NCBI GenBank assembly: GCA_023409265.1
Contig: JAEYHZ010000030.1
Coordinates: forward strand, 62,001-126,000
Source: Bacillota bacterium
Lineage (GTDB): Bacteria > Bacillota > Clostridia > Acetivibrionales > DSM-1351
DNA: 64,000 bases
Direction: 5' to 3'
In this document: in pieces, positions 27,976 to 36,591 of the stretch
Layout: each line of letters starts with the position of its first letter
Position numbering within the stretch: position 1 is the stretch's first letter
The notes under the pieces: generated by a model
Databases searched by the model: none
What the model was told of the DNA's origin: nothing
What the model saw: only the letters and a program-made list of their open reading frames with translations
Position numbers and translations under genes: made by a program

Positions 27976-29046
27976 ATGAATTTTAAACCAAAAAAAAGTA
28001 ATCTAATAAAAGTATTAATTGTTGATGACTCTGCTTTTATGAGAAAGGTATTGTCAGATATGATTGACTCTGAGGAGTCACTTACCGTAATCGGTACTGC
28101 CACTGACGGTAAGGACGCCCTGGTTAAAATAGAGCAGCTGGATCCTGATGTAATTACTCTTGATGTAGAAATGCCTATAATGGACGGTATCAACTGTCTT
28201 AAAGAGATAATGCAGAGATTTCCCAAGCCTGTTATAATGCTCAGCAGTGGGACAGACCATGGTGCCGAGCTTACAATCAGGGCACTGGATGAGGGTGCAG
28301 TTGATTTTATAGCAAAGCCAAAAAACATATTTGATATAAAAAATGACAAAAAGAAAAATGAAATAATTGAAAAGGTTACTATTGCAAAAAATATAAAATT
28401 TCAAGCTTTTAAGAACAAGTCAAAAGAAAATGAAAGCAGTCCGGCAGTCAAGAACAGCAAGGTATTGAAATATATTATTGCTATAGGAACTTCAACCGGA
28501 GGACCGAAAGCTTTGCAAAGTGTTATACCGTTTTTACCCGGAGATATACCGGCAGCAGTATTAATTGTACAGCATATGCCTCCGGGTTTTACAAATTCCT
28601 TGGCTGAACGACTTGACAGTAAAAGTGAGTTGGTAGTAAAGGAAGCCTCTCATAAAGAGAAGATATTGGCAGGACATGTATATGTTGCACCCGGTGATTC
28701 ACACATGCTGATTGAAACTGCTTTGAATGGAGATATAATGATAAATCTTGATAAATCTCCACCTGTGAGTGGGCATAGACCATCTGTAGATGTTATGATG
28801 AATTCACTTTCAGCTACAGGTCTTAAGAATATCATAGGTGTCATTATGACAGGTATGGGAGCTGACGGCAGCGTCGGGATTAAAAGGCTCAAAGATATCA
28901 ATAACAGTTACATTATAGCCCAGGATGAAGAAACAAGCGTAGTTTTTGGGATGCCTAAAATGGCTATTCAAACTGGAGCAGTTGATAAAGTAGTATCACT
29001 TGATAAAATTTCAGAAGAGATTATTCAATATTTGGGGGTGCGGTAA
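27976..29046 (+). CDS. cheB: chemotaxis methylesterase/glutamine deamidase CheB
   Basis: CheB removes methyl groups from receptors and is activated by CheA phosphorylation. It is 356 aa: receiver domain with Asp63 (V-I-T-L-D-V-E-M-P) and a C-terminal methylesterase with the catalytic serine motif G-T-S-T-G-G-P. It also has the conserved His in L-I-V-Q-H-M-P and Asp in M-T-G-M-G-A-D-G. AAGGGG precedes the ATG. Its gene overlaps the ribosome site of cheA. Confidence 0.96.
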   Translation: MNFKPKKSNLIKVLIVDDSAFMRKVLSDMIDSEESLTVIGTATDGKDALVKIEQLDPDVITLDVEMPIMDGINCLKEIMQRFPKPVIMLSSGTDHGAELTIRALDEGAVDFIAKPKNIFDIKNDKKKNEIIEKVTIAKNIKFQAFKNKSKENESSPAVKNSKVLKYIIAIGTSTGGPKALQSVIPFLPGDIPAAVLIVQHMPPGFTNSLAERLDSKSELVVKEASHKEKILAGHVYVAPGDSHMLIETALNGDIMINLDKSPPVSGHRPSVDVMMNSLSATGLKNIIGVIMTGMGADGSVGIKRLKDINNSYIIAQDEETSVVFGMPKMAIQTGAVDKVVSLDKISEEIIQYLGVR

Positions 29047-29047
29047 T

Positions 29048-31129
29048 ATGGATATGAGTCAGTATTTACAAATATTTATCGAAGAGGCAAATGAGCATGT
29101 TCAAAGTCTAAACCAGTGTCTTTTGCAAATGGAAAAAGACCCTGAGGACAAGGATGTTTTAAACGAAATATTCAGAGTTGCTCATACTATTAAGGGAATG
29201 GCCGGTACAATGGGTTTTACCAAGATGACCAAGCTGACCCATGACATGGAGAACGTACTTCATGCTATAAGGAATGATGAAATTAAGGTTACATCAGCAC
29301 TGGTTGATGTTTTATTCAAATGTCTTGATGCACTTGAAAACTATGTGAACAGTGTTATTGCTACCGGCGGTGAAGGTGATAAGGAATATAAAACTGTCAT
29401 TGCCACACTGAATGAAATACTGGAAAATAAGGGAACAGTAACTGCTTCTCCTGCCAGAAACCAAAGTGTTGAACCGGTTGCAGCGGCTGTAGAAGTAAAT
29501 GATAAATACATAACGGCTCAGATGGAGCTTGATGAATTTGAGCAGAATACAGTTAATAAAGCCATTGATATGGGTATGAATGCGCTGAAGATAACCATTG
29601 TCCTGAACAAGGGATGCTTGTTGAAATCCGCCAGGGCTTTTATTCTTTTCCAAACGCTGGAAAGATTTGGTGAAATAATAAAATCCCAACCTGTTGTACA
29701 GGATATTGAGGACGAAAAATTTGACTTTGAATTTACTGTGGTTGTTGTATCAAAAGATGATGAGCAGCTGTTTTTTAAAGAGCTTAATTCTATTGCAGAA
29801 GTGGACGAAGTTATTATCAGGAAACTTGGCAAGTATGCAGTTGTCGGCGGAACTGCAATAGAAAATGAAGTTAAAGCTGAGGTAGAAGTAAAGGTGGCTG
29901 ATTCTGTTGAGGGAACTCAATTAAAAGAAGCTGAGACACAGAATGCTGAAAAACAGAACGGAAACAATGCTCCAAGAAAGACTCAGAGAACTGTAAGAGT
30001 TGATATTGACAGGCTGGATGTTCTGATGAATCTTGTTGGAGAATTAATAATAACCAAAACCAGATTGGAAGGCACAGATATTACATCAAAGCCTCAGGAA
30101 TATCATGAAACTCTGGAATACCTGGAAAGAATAACTACCAACCTGAATGACGCAGTTATGAAGGTCAGAATGGTTCCGGTGGAAACTGTATTCAATAGAT
30201 TCCCTAGAATGATCAGGGATATTGCAAAGGACCTGGGCAAGGAAATCGAATTGGTCATGTCAGGTGAAGAAACAGAACTGGATAGAACTGTAATAGATGA
30301 AATCGGAGATCCATTGATCCACCTGCTGAGAAATTCCTGCGACCATGGACTTGAGTCCATTGAGAAGAGAAAACAGTTAGGTAAGCCTGAGGTAGGCAGA
30401 ATAAATCTTACTGCATATCAGTCGGGTAACAATGTAATTATTGAAGTTGGTGACGATGGAGCTGGTTTAAATATTGATAAAATCAAGGCTAAAGCTATAG
30501 AAAATGGTATAGTTACAAGAGAAGCTGCAAATTCAATGTCCCAGCAGGAGGCAATTGAGTTGCTGTTCAGACCAAGCTTTAGTACAGCTGACAAGATAAC
30601 TGGACTTTCCGGCAGAGGAGTTGGTCTTGATGTTGTTAAGACTAAAATTGAACAGCTTGGAGGAACGGTAGAAGTTGAAACTCAAATCGGTAAAGGAAGC
30701 AAATTCCTTATAAAACTGCCTCTTACACTGGCTATATACCAGGCCCTGCTTGTGAATGTAGGAAGTGAAAAATATGCAATTCCTTTGGGCTCCATCTATC
30801 AGATATATGAATGGCAGTCTGAAGATGTTAAGACTGTTCAGGGACAGGAAGTAATACTTCTGAGAAATATGGTAGTCCCCATAACAAGATTGGCTGATTC
30901 CCTTGAAGTTCCTGATAGCAACACCAAGACACAGAAAAAGCTGAAGATAGTTATAGTTAGAAAAGGTGAGAAGTTAACAGGTCTTATTGTTGACAGTGTA
31001 ATAGGTCAACAGGAAATCGTAATCAAGTCTCTTGGAAAAATGTTGACAGGAATCAAGTATCTGGCGGGAGCTACCATACTTGGTGACGGTAATGTAGCAC
31101 TTATAATTGATGTTAATTCTATTACATAA
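29048..31129 (+). CDS. cheA: chemotaxis histidine kinase CheA
   Basis: Sensor kinase of chemotaxis. It is 693 aa with Hpt domain (phosphorylated His46 in V-A-H-T-I-K-G), a P2 CheY/CheB-binding region (about 155-260) and a dimerisation domain (about 320-380). The HATPase has N-box H-L-L-R-N-S-C-D-H-G and G-boxes D-D-G-A-G and G-R-G-V-G-L-D-V-V. A C-terminal CheW-like domain follows. ATG 29048 follows GGGGG; an ATG at 29000 in the same frame is inside cheB. Confidence 0.96.
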   Translation: MDMSQYLQIFIEEANEHVQSLNQCLLQMEKDPEDKDVLNEIFRVAHTIKGMAGTMGFTKMTKLTHDMENVLHAIRNDEIKVTSALVDVLFKCLDALENYVNSVIATGGEGDKEYKTVIATLNEILENKGTVTASPARNQSVEPVAAAVEVNDKYITAQMELDEFEQNTVNKAIDMGMNALKITIVLNKGCLLKSARAFILFQTLERFGEIIKSQPVVQDIEDEKFDFEFTVVVVSKDDEQLFFKELNSIAEVDEVIIRKLGKYAVVGGTAIENEVKAEVEVKVADSVEGTQLKEAETQNAEKQNGNNAPRKTQRTVRVDIDRLDVLMNLVGELIITKTRLEGTDITSKPQEYHETLEYLERITTNLNDAVMKVRMVPVETVFNRFPRMIRDIAKDLGKEIELVMSGEETELDRTVIDEIGDPLIHLLRNSCDHGLESIEKRKQLGKPEVGRINLTAYQSGNNVIIEVGDDGAGLNIDKIKAKAIENGIVTREAANSMSQQEAIELLFRPSFSTADKITGLSGRGVGLDVVKTKIEQLGGTVEVETQIGKGSKFLIKLPLTLAIYQALLVNVGSEKYAIPLGSIYQIYEWQSEDVKTVQGQEVILLRNMVVPITRLADSLEVPDSNTKTQKKLKIVIVRKGEKLTGLIVDSVIGQQEIVIKSLGKMLTGIKYLAGATILGDGNVALIIDVNSIT

Positions 31130-31142
31130 GGGGGGAATAAAT

Positions 31143-31589
31143 ATGACAGAAGCACAGGTAAATGATTTCGATACAAAACAATTTATCGTATTCAGTCTTG
31201 GGGACGAACGCTTTGGCATAGATTCACTGAAGATTACAACAATCGACAGAATGAAAACTATTACGAGGGTACCTAAAACTCCGGACTATATTAAGGGAGT
31301 AATAAACTTAAGAGGTGACATTATTCCTGTTATGGATTTAAGGGCAAAATTTAATTTGCCGGCTGTTGAAGAGACTGAGGAAACTCGTATTATTATCCTG
31401 AAATTAGAGGAAATTTCCATTGGAGTTATAGTTGATCAAGTACTTCAAACAATTCAATTAAGCGGAGAGGATATAGAAAATGCATCGAGTTTAATCAACA
31501 GTGCTGCTTCTGAGTATATTTTCGGAATTGGTAAAGTCGGTGGCGAAATCGTAACATTAATAAACTTTGAGAAATTAGTTAAGCTTTGA
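31143..31589 (+). CDS. cheW: chemotaxis coupling protein CheW
   Basis: Adaptor that links receptors to CheA. It is 148 aa and one CheW domain: Q-F-I-V-F-S-L-G-D-E-R-F-G-I-D opening and V-I-N-L-R-G-D-I-I-P-V-M-D-L-R central signature. ATG 31143 follows AAGGGGGG; the in-frame ATG at 31107 is inside cheA. Confidence 0.95.
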   Translation: MTEAQVNDFDTKQFIVFSLGDERFGIDSLKITTIDRMKTITRVPKTPDYIKGVINLRGDIIPVMDLRAKFNLPAVEETEETRIIILKLEEISIGVIVDQVLQTIQLSGEDIENASSLINSAASEYIFGIGKVGGEIVTLINFEKLVKL

Positions 31590-31620
31590 TTTTAAAATAA
31601 TAAATATTGAGGTAAAAGCA

Positions 31621-32241
31621 ATGACGATTAGTTTTGATGAGTTAAATAATATCCAAATGGACGTACTGAAAGAAATAGGAAACATTGGTGCCGGAAATGC
31701 AGTAACTTCTTTGGCAAAAATGATTGACAAAAAAGTAGATATGGCGGTTCCTAAGGTTAAGATTCTTGGTTTTGACAAAGTAAGCCAGATTTTAGGCGGG
31801 GAAGAAATGATTGTGGTTGGAATATTACTTAGTGTTACAGGTGATATGACCGGTATCATGATGTTTGTGCTGGATAACTATGCGGCAAGACAGCTGGTAA
31901 ACATTCTTCTTGGAAATAAGGACTCCCAGAGCCTGGAATTTGATGAGCTTGAATTATCTGCACTGAAAGAAATTGGTAATATTTTAACAGCATCATATCT
32001 AAATGCGCTTGCAGGCTTGACAAATCTTAAAATAATGCCGTCTGTTCCGGAATTGGCCATAGACATGGCTGGGGCAATTTTGAGCGTTCCTGCTATAGAA
32101 TTTGGTAAAGTTGGAGACTCTGTTTTATATATTGAAACAGAATTTAGTGAAGGCATTACAAAAGTATTCGGGGACTTTCTTTTAATACCTGATGTTGATT
32201 CTTATGAGGTATTATTAAAAGCATTGGGAGTTATAGAATAA
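31621..32241 (+). CDS. cheC: CheY-P phosphatase CheC
   Basis: CheC dephosphorylates CheY-P and binds CheD. It is 206 aa with two phosphatase helices, each carrying E-I-G-N (V-L-K-E-I-G-N-I-G-A-G-N and A-L-K-E-I-G-N-I-L), followed at about 22 residues by the expected proline, so both sites look intact. GAGG is upstream of the ATG. Its stop overlaps the start of cheD (ATAATGA), consistent with a CheC-CheD pair. Confidence 0.94.
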   Translation: MTISFDELNNIQMDVLKEIGNIGAGNAVTSLAKMIDKKVDMAVPKVKILGFDKVSQILGGEEMIVVGILLSVTGDMTGIMMFVLDNYAARQLVNILLGNKDSQSLEFDELELSALKEIGNILTASYLNALAGLTNLKIMPSVPELAIDMAGAILSVPAIEFGKVGDSVLYIETEFSEGITKVFGDFLLIPDVDSYEVLLKALGVIE

Positions 32242-32729
32242 TGAATATAGAGATAGTAAAGGTTGGTATGGCTGATCTAAACTCAGCACAGCATCCTTGT
32301 ATGATAACGACACTGGGGTTAGGCTCCTGTGTGGGCGTTGCGTTGTATGATTCTGCTACTAAAATTGTTGGCTTGGCACATGTTATGCTTCCAAGTAGTG
32401 AACAAGCCAAAAATAACAGCAATCTTGCAAAATTTGCCGATACTGCTATTGTTCAACTGGTTCAGGATATGGTTAAATTAGGTGCTCGGAAGGAAAGAAT
32501 AACCGCCAAACTGGCTGGCGGAGCACAAATGTTTGCATTTAGCCAGGGTTCGGACCTTATGAGGATTGGTTATAGAAATGTAGTTGCTTCCAAAGAAAAA
32601 TTGAAAGAGTTGAAAATTCCAATTATTTCAGAGGATACCGGAGGCAATTACGGTCGAACAATTGAAATTTATTCCGAAGATGGTAGACTTATGGTTAAGA
32701 CTATCGGTTCAGGAATTAAACAACTATAG
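32241..32729 (+). CDS. cheD: chemoreceptor glutamine deamidase CheD
   Basis: CheD deamidates receptor glutamines and in Bacillus-type systems stimulates CheC. It is 162 aa. The catalytic Cys lies in G-L-G-S-C-V-G-V-A and the catalytic His in G-L-A-H-V-M-L-P. A-K-L-A-G-G-A-Q-M is also conserved. It overlaps the cheC stop by one base. Confidence 0.95.
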   Translation: MNIEIVKVGMADLNSAQHPCMITTLGLGSCVGVALYDSATKIVGLAHVMLPSSEQAKNNSNLAKFADTAIVQLVQDMVKLGARKERITAKLAGGAQMFAFSQGSDLMRIGYRNVVASKEKLKELKIPIISEDTGGNYGRTIEIYSEDGRLMVKTIGSGIKQL

Positions 32730-32783
32730 CATGATTGTAAAATTTTAACAAAAGAAAAGAATGTAGATATTCTTCACTAGGCC

Positions 32784-32818
32784 AATAAGTGGTTTTTTTT
32801 CGCCGCTTAATGGCAAAA
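32784..32818 (+). other. hairpin between cheD and the next gene
   Basis: GCCAATAAGTGG pairs imperfectly with CCGCTTAATGGC around a loop that contains eight T. The T-run is in the loop, not after the stem, so it is not a standard terminator. It may be an attenuator or a degenerate relic. It precedes a small membrane-protein gene and the sigma factor. Confidence 0.35.
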
Positions 32819-32831
32819 TTGAGAGGTAAGA

Positions 32832-33209
32832 ATGGAGACAATTATGAAAATTCCGTTTCTTTTAGCAATGATGGCGTCTTTAGTGACAGGGTTTATTAGT
32901 ATTAGTGGAAATGCCAGCACAAATCAAACATGTATAAGAATGATCGTAGCATTGTTGGGTTTCTACATAGTTGGCTTGTTAGTAAGATCTACTTTGTCCG
33001 GCATTGTTGAAGAACAAAATAAGTTAAAACTTGAAGCTGAGAAGGAAAAACAACTCGAACAGATTAAACTTGAGCTGGAAAAGGCAGGTAGACTGAAGAA
33101 TGAACAGCATTTAGGTACTAATCTTGATTTAGTTGCAGATAGTAATATCGATGACGGTTTTTCTCCACTAGATTTATCACAAGCCATTAGAACAAAAGTT
33201 AACGAATAG
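32832..33209 (+). CDS. small membrane protein of the che-sigma28 region
   Basis: A 125-aa protein not recognised by name. Two hydrophobic segments (about residues 5-22 and 35-55) are followed by a Lys/Glu-rich coiled coil (about 60-95) and a short polar tail. A GAGAGG site precedes ATG 32832. Its place between cheD and the sigma28 gene matches small two-helix proteins seen in other clostridial flagellar loci. No function is claimed. Confidence 0.75.
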   Translation: METIMKIPFLLAMMASLVTGFISISGNASTNQTCIRMIVALLGFYIVGLLVRSTLSGIVEEQNKLKLEAEKEKQLEQIKLELEKAGRLKNEQHLGTNLDLVADSNIDDGFSPLDLSQAIRTKVNE

Positions 33210-33251
33210 ACATTTTGGTGATATATATAGCAAAAGTTATGGGGGATTTAC

Positions 33252-34019
33252 ATGTTTAGTGTAAACAGCATTAGTCAGCTTTGGAAGCAATACAACGAAA
33301 ATAAGGATCCTGCTGCAAAAGAAAAGCTTATTGCTCATTATGCTTACCTGATAAAATATGTAGCAGGAAGATTAAGTATCTACTTTGGTTCGAATGTAGA
33401 GTTTGATGATTTGGTAGGCTATGGAGCTTTTGGCCTTATTGATGCTATTGAAAAGTTTGACATTACAAAAGGGGCAAAATTCGAGACTTATGCCTCCTTA
33501 AGGATAAGAGGATCTATAATAGATAGTATCCGGGATCTCGATTGGGTACCAAGATCTTTACGCCAGAAAAATAAAGAACTTGAAAGGGTTTATGCCGAGA
33601 TAGAAAATGAAGTAGGTCATTCAGCTACAGATAAAGAAGTTGCTGAGAAGCTTGGATTAAGTATGGACGACTTTTATAGGCTTCTGAATGATGTTAATGT
33701 TTCATCCATGATGTCATTGGAAGAGTTTATGGAGCAAAACTATGAAAGAGGCCTTGAATTAGTTAGTGAGAATACTGAGGACAAGCCCGAGGCGTCACTG
33801 GAATTCAGTGAAATCAAGGAGCTGTTGGCCGATTCTATAAATAAATTACCAGATAAAGAGAAAGCGGTAATAACATTTTATTATTTCGAAGAACTTACTT
33901 TGAAAGAGATAAGTGCCATAATGAATGTAACTGAATCAAGAATATCACAGTTGCACACAAAAGCACTTTTAAGGATGAGAGGCAAATTGTTCAGACACAA
34001 AATAATGCTTGAATCTTAA
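33252..34019 (+). CDS. sigD: flagellar sigma factor sigma-28 (FliA/SigD)
   Basis: RNA polymerase sigma factor for late flagellar and motility genes. It is 255 aa. Region 2 (D-D-L-V-G-Y-G-A-F-G-L-I-D-A-I-E-K-F-D and R-I-R-G-S-I-I-D-S-I-R), region 3 and region 4 (L-T-L-K-E-I-S-A-I-M-N-V-T-E-S-R-I-S-Q) follow in the FliA/WhiG order; there is no region 1.1. TGGGGG precedes the ATG. An intergenic site at 46752 fits its expected promoter (see that entry). Confidence 0.95.
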   Translation: MFSVNSISQLWKQYNENKDPAAKEKLIAHYAYLIKYVAGRLSIYFGSNVEFDDLVGYGAFGLIDAIEKFDITKGAKFETYASLRIRGSIIDSIRDLDWVPRSLRQKNKELERVYAEIENEVGHSATDKEVAEKLGLSMDDFYRLLNDVNVSSMMSLEEFMEQNYERGLELVSENTEDKPEASLEFSEIKELLADSINKLPDKEKAVITFYYFEELTLKEISAIMNVTESRISQLHTKALLRMRGKLFRHKIMLES

Positions 34020-34029
34020 AGGAGAATTT

Positions 34030-35421
34030 ATGGCAAATCAAAATGAGCAAAGGATTTTAGTCACTGTATCACCTGATGAGTTAAAGGCTTTTATAACATT
34101 ATACCCTGGTGAGAATAATTCCCCGGTCAGTAAGGATGAGATAATTACTGCCCTTCAAAATCAGAAAGTTACATATGGAATTAAAGAGGATGTAATTAAT
34201 TACTGTTGCGAACATCCAATATATGACGACCAGTTCTGCATTGCCGAAGGAGTACCTGCCCAAAATGGTAAGAATGGTTCAATAATTTATCATTTTGACA
34301 CATCAGTTGATAAAACACCTACAATATTGGATGACGGTAGAATTAATTACAGGGAATTAAATTTAATTCAGTCAGTTGCACAGGGACAACTTCTATGTTC
34401 ACTGGTACCTCCTGTAGCAGGAGTTCAGGGGATTACTGTAAAAGGAAAAGTAATTCCTGCTATAAACGGAAGACCGGCAGTCCTTCCCAGGGGGAAAAAT
34501 GTTCATTCTTCTGAGGATGGGCAAAATTTGTATGCATCTACAGATGGTGAGGTCGAATTCCTTGACGCGGCAAAAGTAAGTGTGTACACTAATCATGAAA
34601 TCCCGGCAGATGTTGACAATTCTACGGGTAATGTTAATTTTGTCGGAAGTGTTATAATCAAAGGTAATGTGTTATCAGGTTTTAGTGTTGAAGCAGGCGG
34701 AAATGTTGAAGTTTATGGTGTGGTAGAAGGAGCCACCATTAAAGCCGGTGGTAATATTATCCTGAGAAGAGGAATTCAGGGCATGGGCAAAGGTACTCTT
34801 ATAGCCGGAGGCGATATAGTTTCCAGGTATATTGAGTATTGTAACGTTGAGGCAAAGAATAATATCCAATCTGAAGCTGTAATGCACAGTAACATAAAGT
34901 GTGGTAACAAGCTTGAGCTTACGGGAAGAAAAGGCTTGCTGGTTGGCGGTACCTGCAAAGTCGGAAAAATTATTGTTGCAAAAGTTATTGGATCTCATAT
35001 GGCTACTGTAACAGATTTAGAGGTAGGCACCGATCCGACAGTCAGAGAACGGTATAAGCAGATAAAAGAAGAAATTGCTTCGGGTGAATCGGATATTAAA
35101 AAAGCCGATCAAGCTATAGTTATATTAAAGAAGCTTGAAGGTATGGGGGCGTTAACTCCTGATAAACAGGAAATTTTAACCAAGAGTGTTAGAACTAAAA
35201 TTTACCTGTCATCAAGTCTGGAAGAATTAAAAAAGGAAATTGCAGTTTTGGATGAGAAGTTGCAGCAGGAAGGCAGCGGAAAGGTTCGTTCATTAAATGT
35301 AATTTATCCCGGGGTTAAGGTTACTATTGGCAGTTCCATGATGTATGTAAAAGAGCCTTTACAGTACTGTACTCTATACAGGGATGGCGCAGATATTAGA
35401 GTCGGTGCTATTGATAAATAA
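34030..35421 (+). CDS. FapA-type protein (DUF342)
   Basis: A 463-aa protein of the DUF342 (FapA) family: an N-terminal variable part, a repeated beta-helix-like segment (G-N-V-N-F-V-G-S-V-I-I-K-G-N-V, about 200-320), then a coiled coil (about 345-430). FapA homologues are linked to flagellar assembly in Vibrio and are common after the sigma28 gene in clostridia. GGAG precedes ATG 34030; the in-frame ATG at 34009 overlaps the sigma28 gene. Confidence 0.85.
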   Translation: MANQNEQRILVTVSPDELKAFITLYPGENNSPVSKDEIITALQNQKVTYGIKEDVINYCCEHPIYDDQFCIAEGVPAQNGKNGSIIYHFDTSVDKTPTILDDGRINYRELNLIQSVAQGQLLCSLVPPVAGVQGITVKGKVIPAINGRPAVLPRGKNVHSSEDGQNLYASTDGEVEFLDAAKVSVYTNHEIPADVDNSTGNVNFVGSVIIKGNVLSGFSVEAGGNVEVYGVVEGATIKAGGNIILRRGIQGMGKGTLIAGGDIVSRYIEYCNVEAKNNIQSEAVMHSNIKCGNKLELTGRKGLLVGGTCKVGKIIVAKVIGSHMATVTDLEVGTDPTVRERYKQIKEEIASGESDIKKADQAIVILKKLEGMGALTPDKQEILTKSVRTKIYLSSSLEELKKEIAVLDEKLQQEGSGKVRSLNVIYPGVKVTIGSSMMYVKEPLQYCTLYRDGADIRVGAIDK

Positions 35422-35455
35422 TTTATCAAAAAAGTAAGTATAGGGGGGCGTTAAT

Positions 35456-35737
35456 ATGTCAATTAAACCGATGGATTTTCAGGTTATGTTTCCAAAGACC
35501 TCTGAATTATCCAAGACATATAATGATGAAGCCAATAAAAATCAGGCAGTTTACCAACAACAAGCAGAATCAAATCGGCAAAAAGTTGATCAAAACCTGA
35601 AGCAAGTGGTAGCGAGAGAAAATGTCCAACATGGCCGGGTGAATGAAAAACAGGCTAAAGACAACAATAAACAGAATGACAAAAAAAAGAAGCAAAAAAA
35701 TAATGAAAATTCGTCAACTATTGATATAAGGATATAG
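35456..35737 (+). CDS. small Gln/Lys-rich flagellar-locus protein
   Basis: A 93-aa polar protein, rich in Gln, Asn and Lys, starting M-S-I-K-P-M-D-F-Q-V-M-F-P-K. It has no membrane segment and no known catalytic motif. AGGGGGG is upstream of the ATG. Short proteins with this opening are common after DUF342 genes in clostridial motility loci, as I recall. Function is unknown. Confidence 0.75.
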   Translation: MSIKPMDFQVMFPKTSELSKTYNDEANKNQAVYQQQAESNRQKVDQNLKQVVARENVQHGRVNEKQAKDNNKQNDKKKKQKNNENSSTIDIRI

Positions 35738-35754
35738 CATTATTTGAGGTGATT

Positions 35755-36591
35755 ATGGAAGCATTTTATGTCAGTATTATTTTTTTAGGGGTTTTACTTG
35801 TTATTGGATCCCTGTTTTTTATTGCAATGGATAAGGTTAACGGTAAAGATTTCTTTAAAGAATTTGATAGAAAAAAAGAAGAAATGTTCAATTTAATACA
35901 GGATTCTGAAGAAATGATCCAGGAATTGAACAAAATCTCCGATTATGTTGTAAATGTCATCTCTGAAAAGAACCAGGAGTTTTTTGAAAAAGTAAAAATG
36001 TCTGAAACTGCTGATAAAACCTACAATCCGTACCAGGCAAGTATGGCCATGAGCAAAGTAACGAGACCTGTTCAAACAGTCAAAGCTGCGGCAATTGAAA
36101 ATAATGCTGCGGCAATTAGTGGCAGTGACAATGAAAATGCTCCATTTGTCCCTGCAATAAATGAATCAACTTCTCAGAATCCCGGTGAGGATAATGTGCA
36201 GAAGGATGCATCTAAACAGAAAGATGCATCTAAACAGAAGGATGCATCTAAACAGAAGGATGCACACCAACAGAAGGATGCACCTCATCAAAAGGATGCA
36301 CCTCAACAAAAGGATCCACCTCAACAAAAGGATCCACCTCAACAAAAGGATGTATCTCAACAAAAGGATGTATCTCAACAAAAGGAAATTAACCATGGAG
36401 CACTTAAATCCCAGATTTCAAGTATAGGTGATAGGGTTGATGAACCAATCAACAAGTCAAAGTTGGTGTTAAATGGAAAAAGGCGCGAAGTTCTGCAGAT
36501 GATTTTTCAAGGGATGAGCAACGATGAAATAGCTGACAAACTAAAAATTGGTAAAGGTGAAATCGAGTTGATCAGAGGGTTGAGTAAATGA
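35755..36591 (+). CDS. membrane-anchored protein with tandem repeat and C-terminal HTH (DUF6115-like)
   Basis: A 278-aa protein with one N-terminal membrane helix (about 4-24) and a helical stretch to about residue 75. A highly repetitive linker (about 149-211) of the hexapeptide Q-K-D-x-x-x follows, and a C-terminal helix-turn-helix-like segment (V-L-Q-M-I-F-Q-G-M-S-N-D-E-I-A-D-K-L-K) resembles LuxR-type DNA-binding helices. ATG 35755 follows GAGGTG. Its stop overlaps the start of the next gene. The role in motility is inferred from position only. Confidence 0.75.
   Translation: MEAFYVSIIFLGVLLVIGSLFFIAMDKVNGKDFFKEFDRKKEEMFNLIQDSEEMIQELNKISDYVVNVISEKNQEFFEKVKMSETADKTYNPYQASMAMSKVTRPVQTVKAAAIENNAAAISGSDNENAPFVPAINESTSQNPGEDNVQKDASKQKDASKQKDASKQKDAHQQKDAPHQKDAPQQKDPPQQKDPPQQKDVSQQKDVSQQKEINHGALKSQISSIGDRVDEPINKSKLVLNGKRREVLQMIFQGMSNDEIADKLKIGKGEIELIRGLSK
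36199..36387 (+). repeat. 18-bp in-frame tandem repeat (minisatellite)
   Basis: Ten consecutive 18-bp units plus a partial one, encoding Q-K-D-A-S-K at first and drifting to Q-K-D-P-P-Q and Q-K-D-V-S-Q. The ordered drift of variants shows growth by local duplication. Copy-number change would alter linker length by six residues per unit without a frameshift. Confidence 0.95.

Noticed and set aside
32440..32447. GCCGATAC inside cheD as a sigma28 site
   Set aside because: No TAAA at the right distance and it lies in coding sequence; likely chance. Similar GCCGAT words in topA, flgE and fliM were dismissed for the same reason.
36161..36427. Frame of 88 residues rich in Arg/Met/His
   Set aside because: It is an alternative reading of the 18-bp repeat in the true gene on the same strand.
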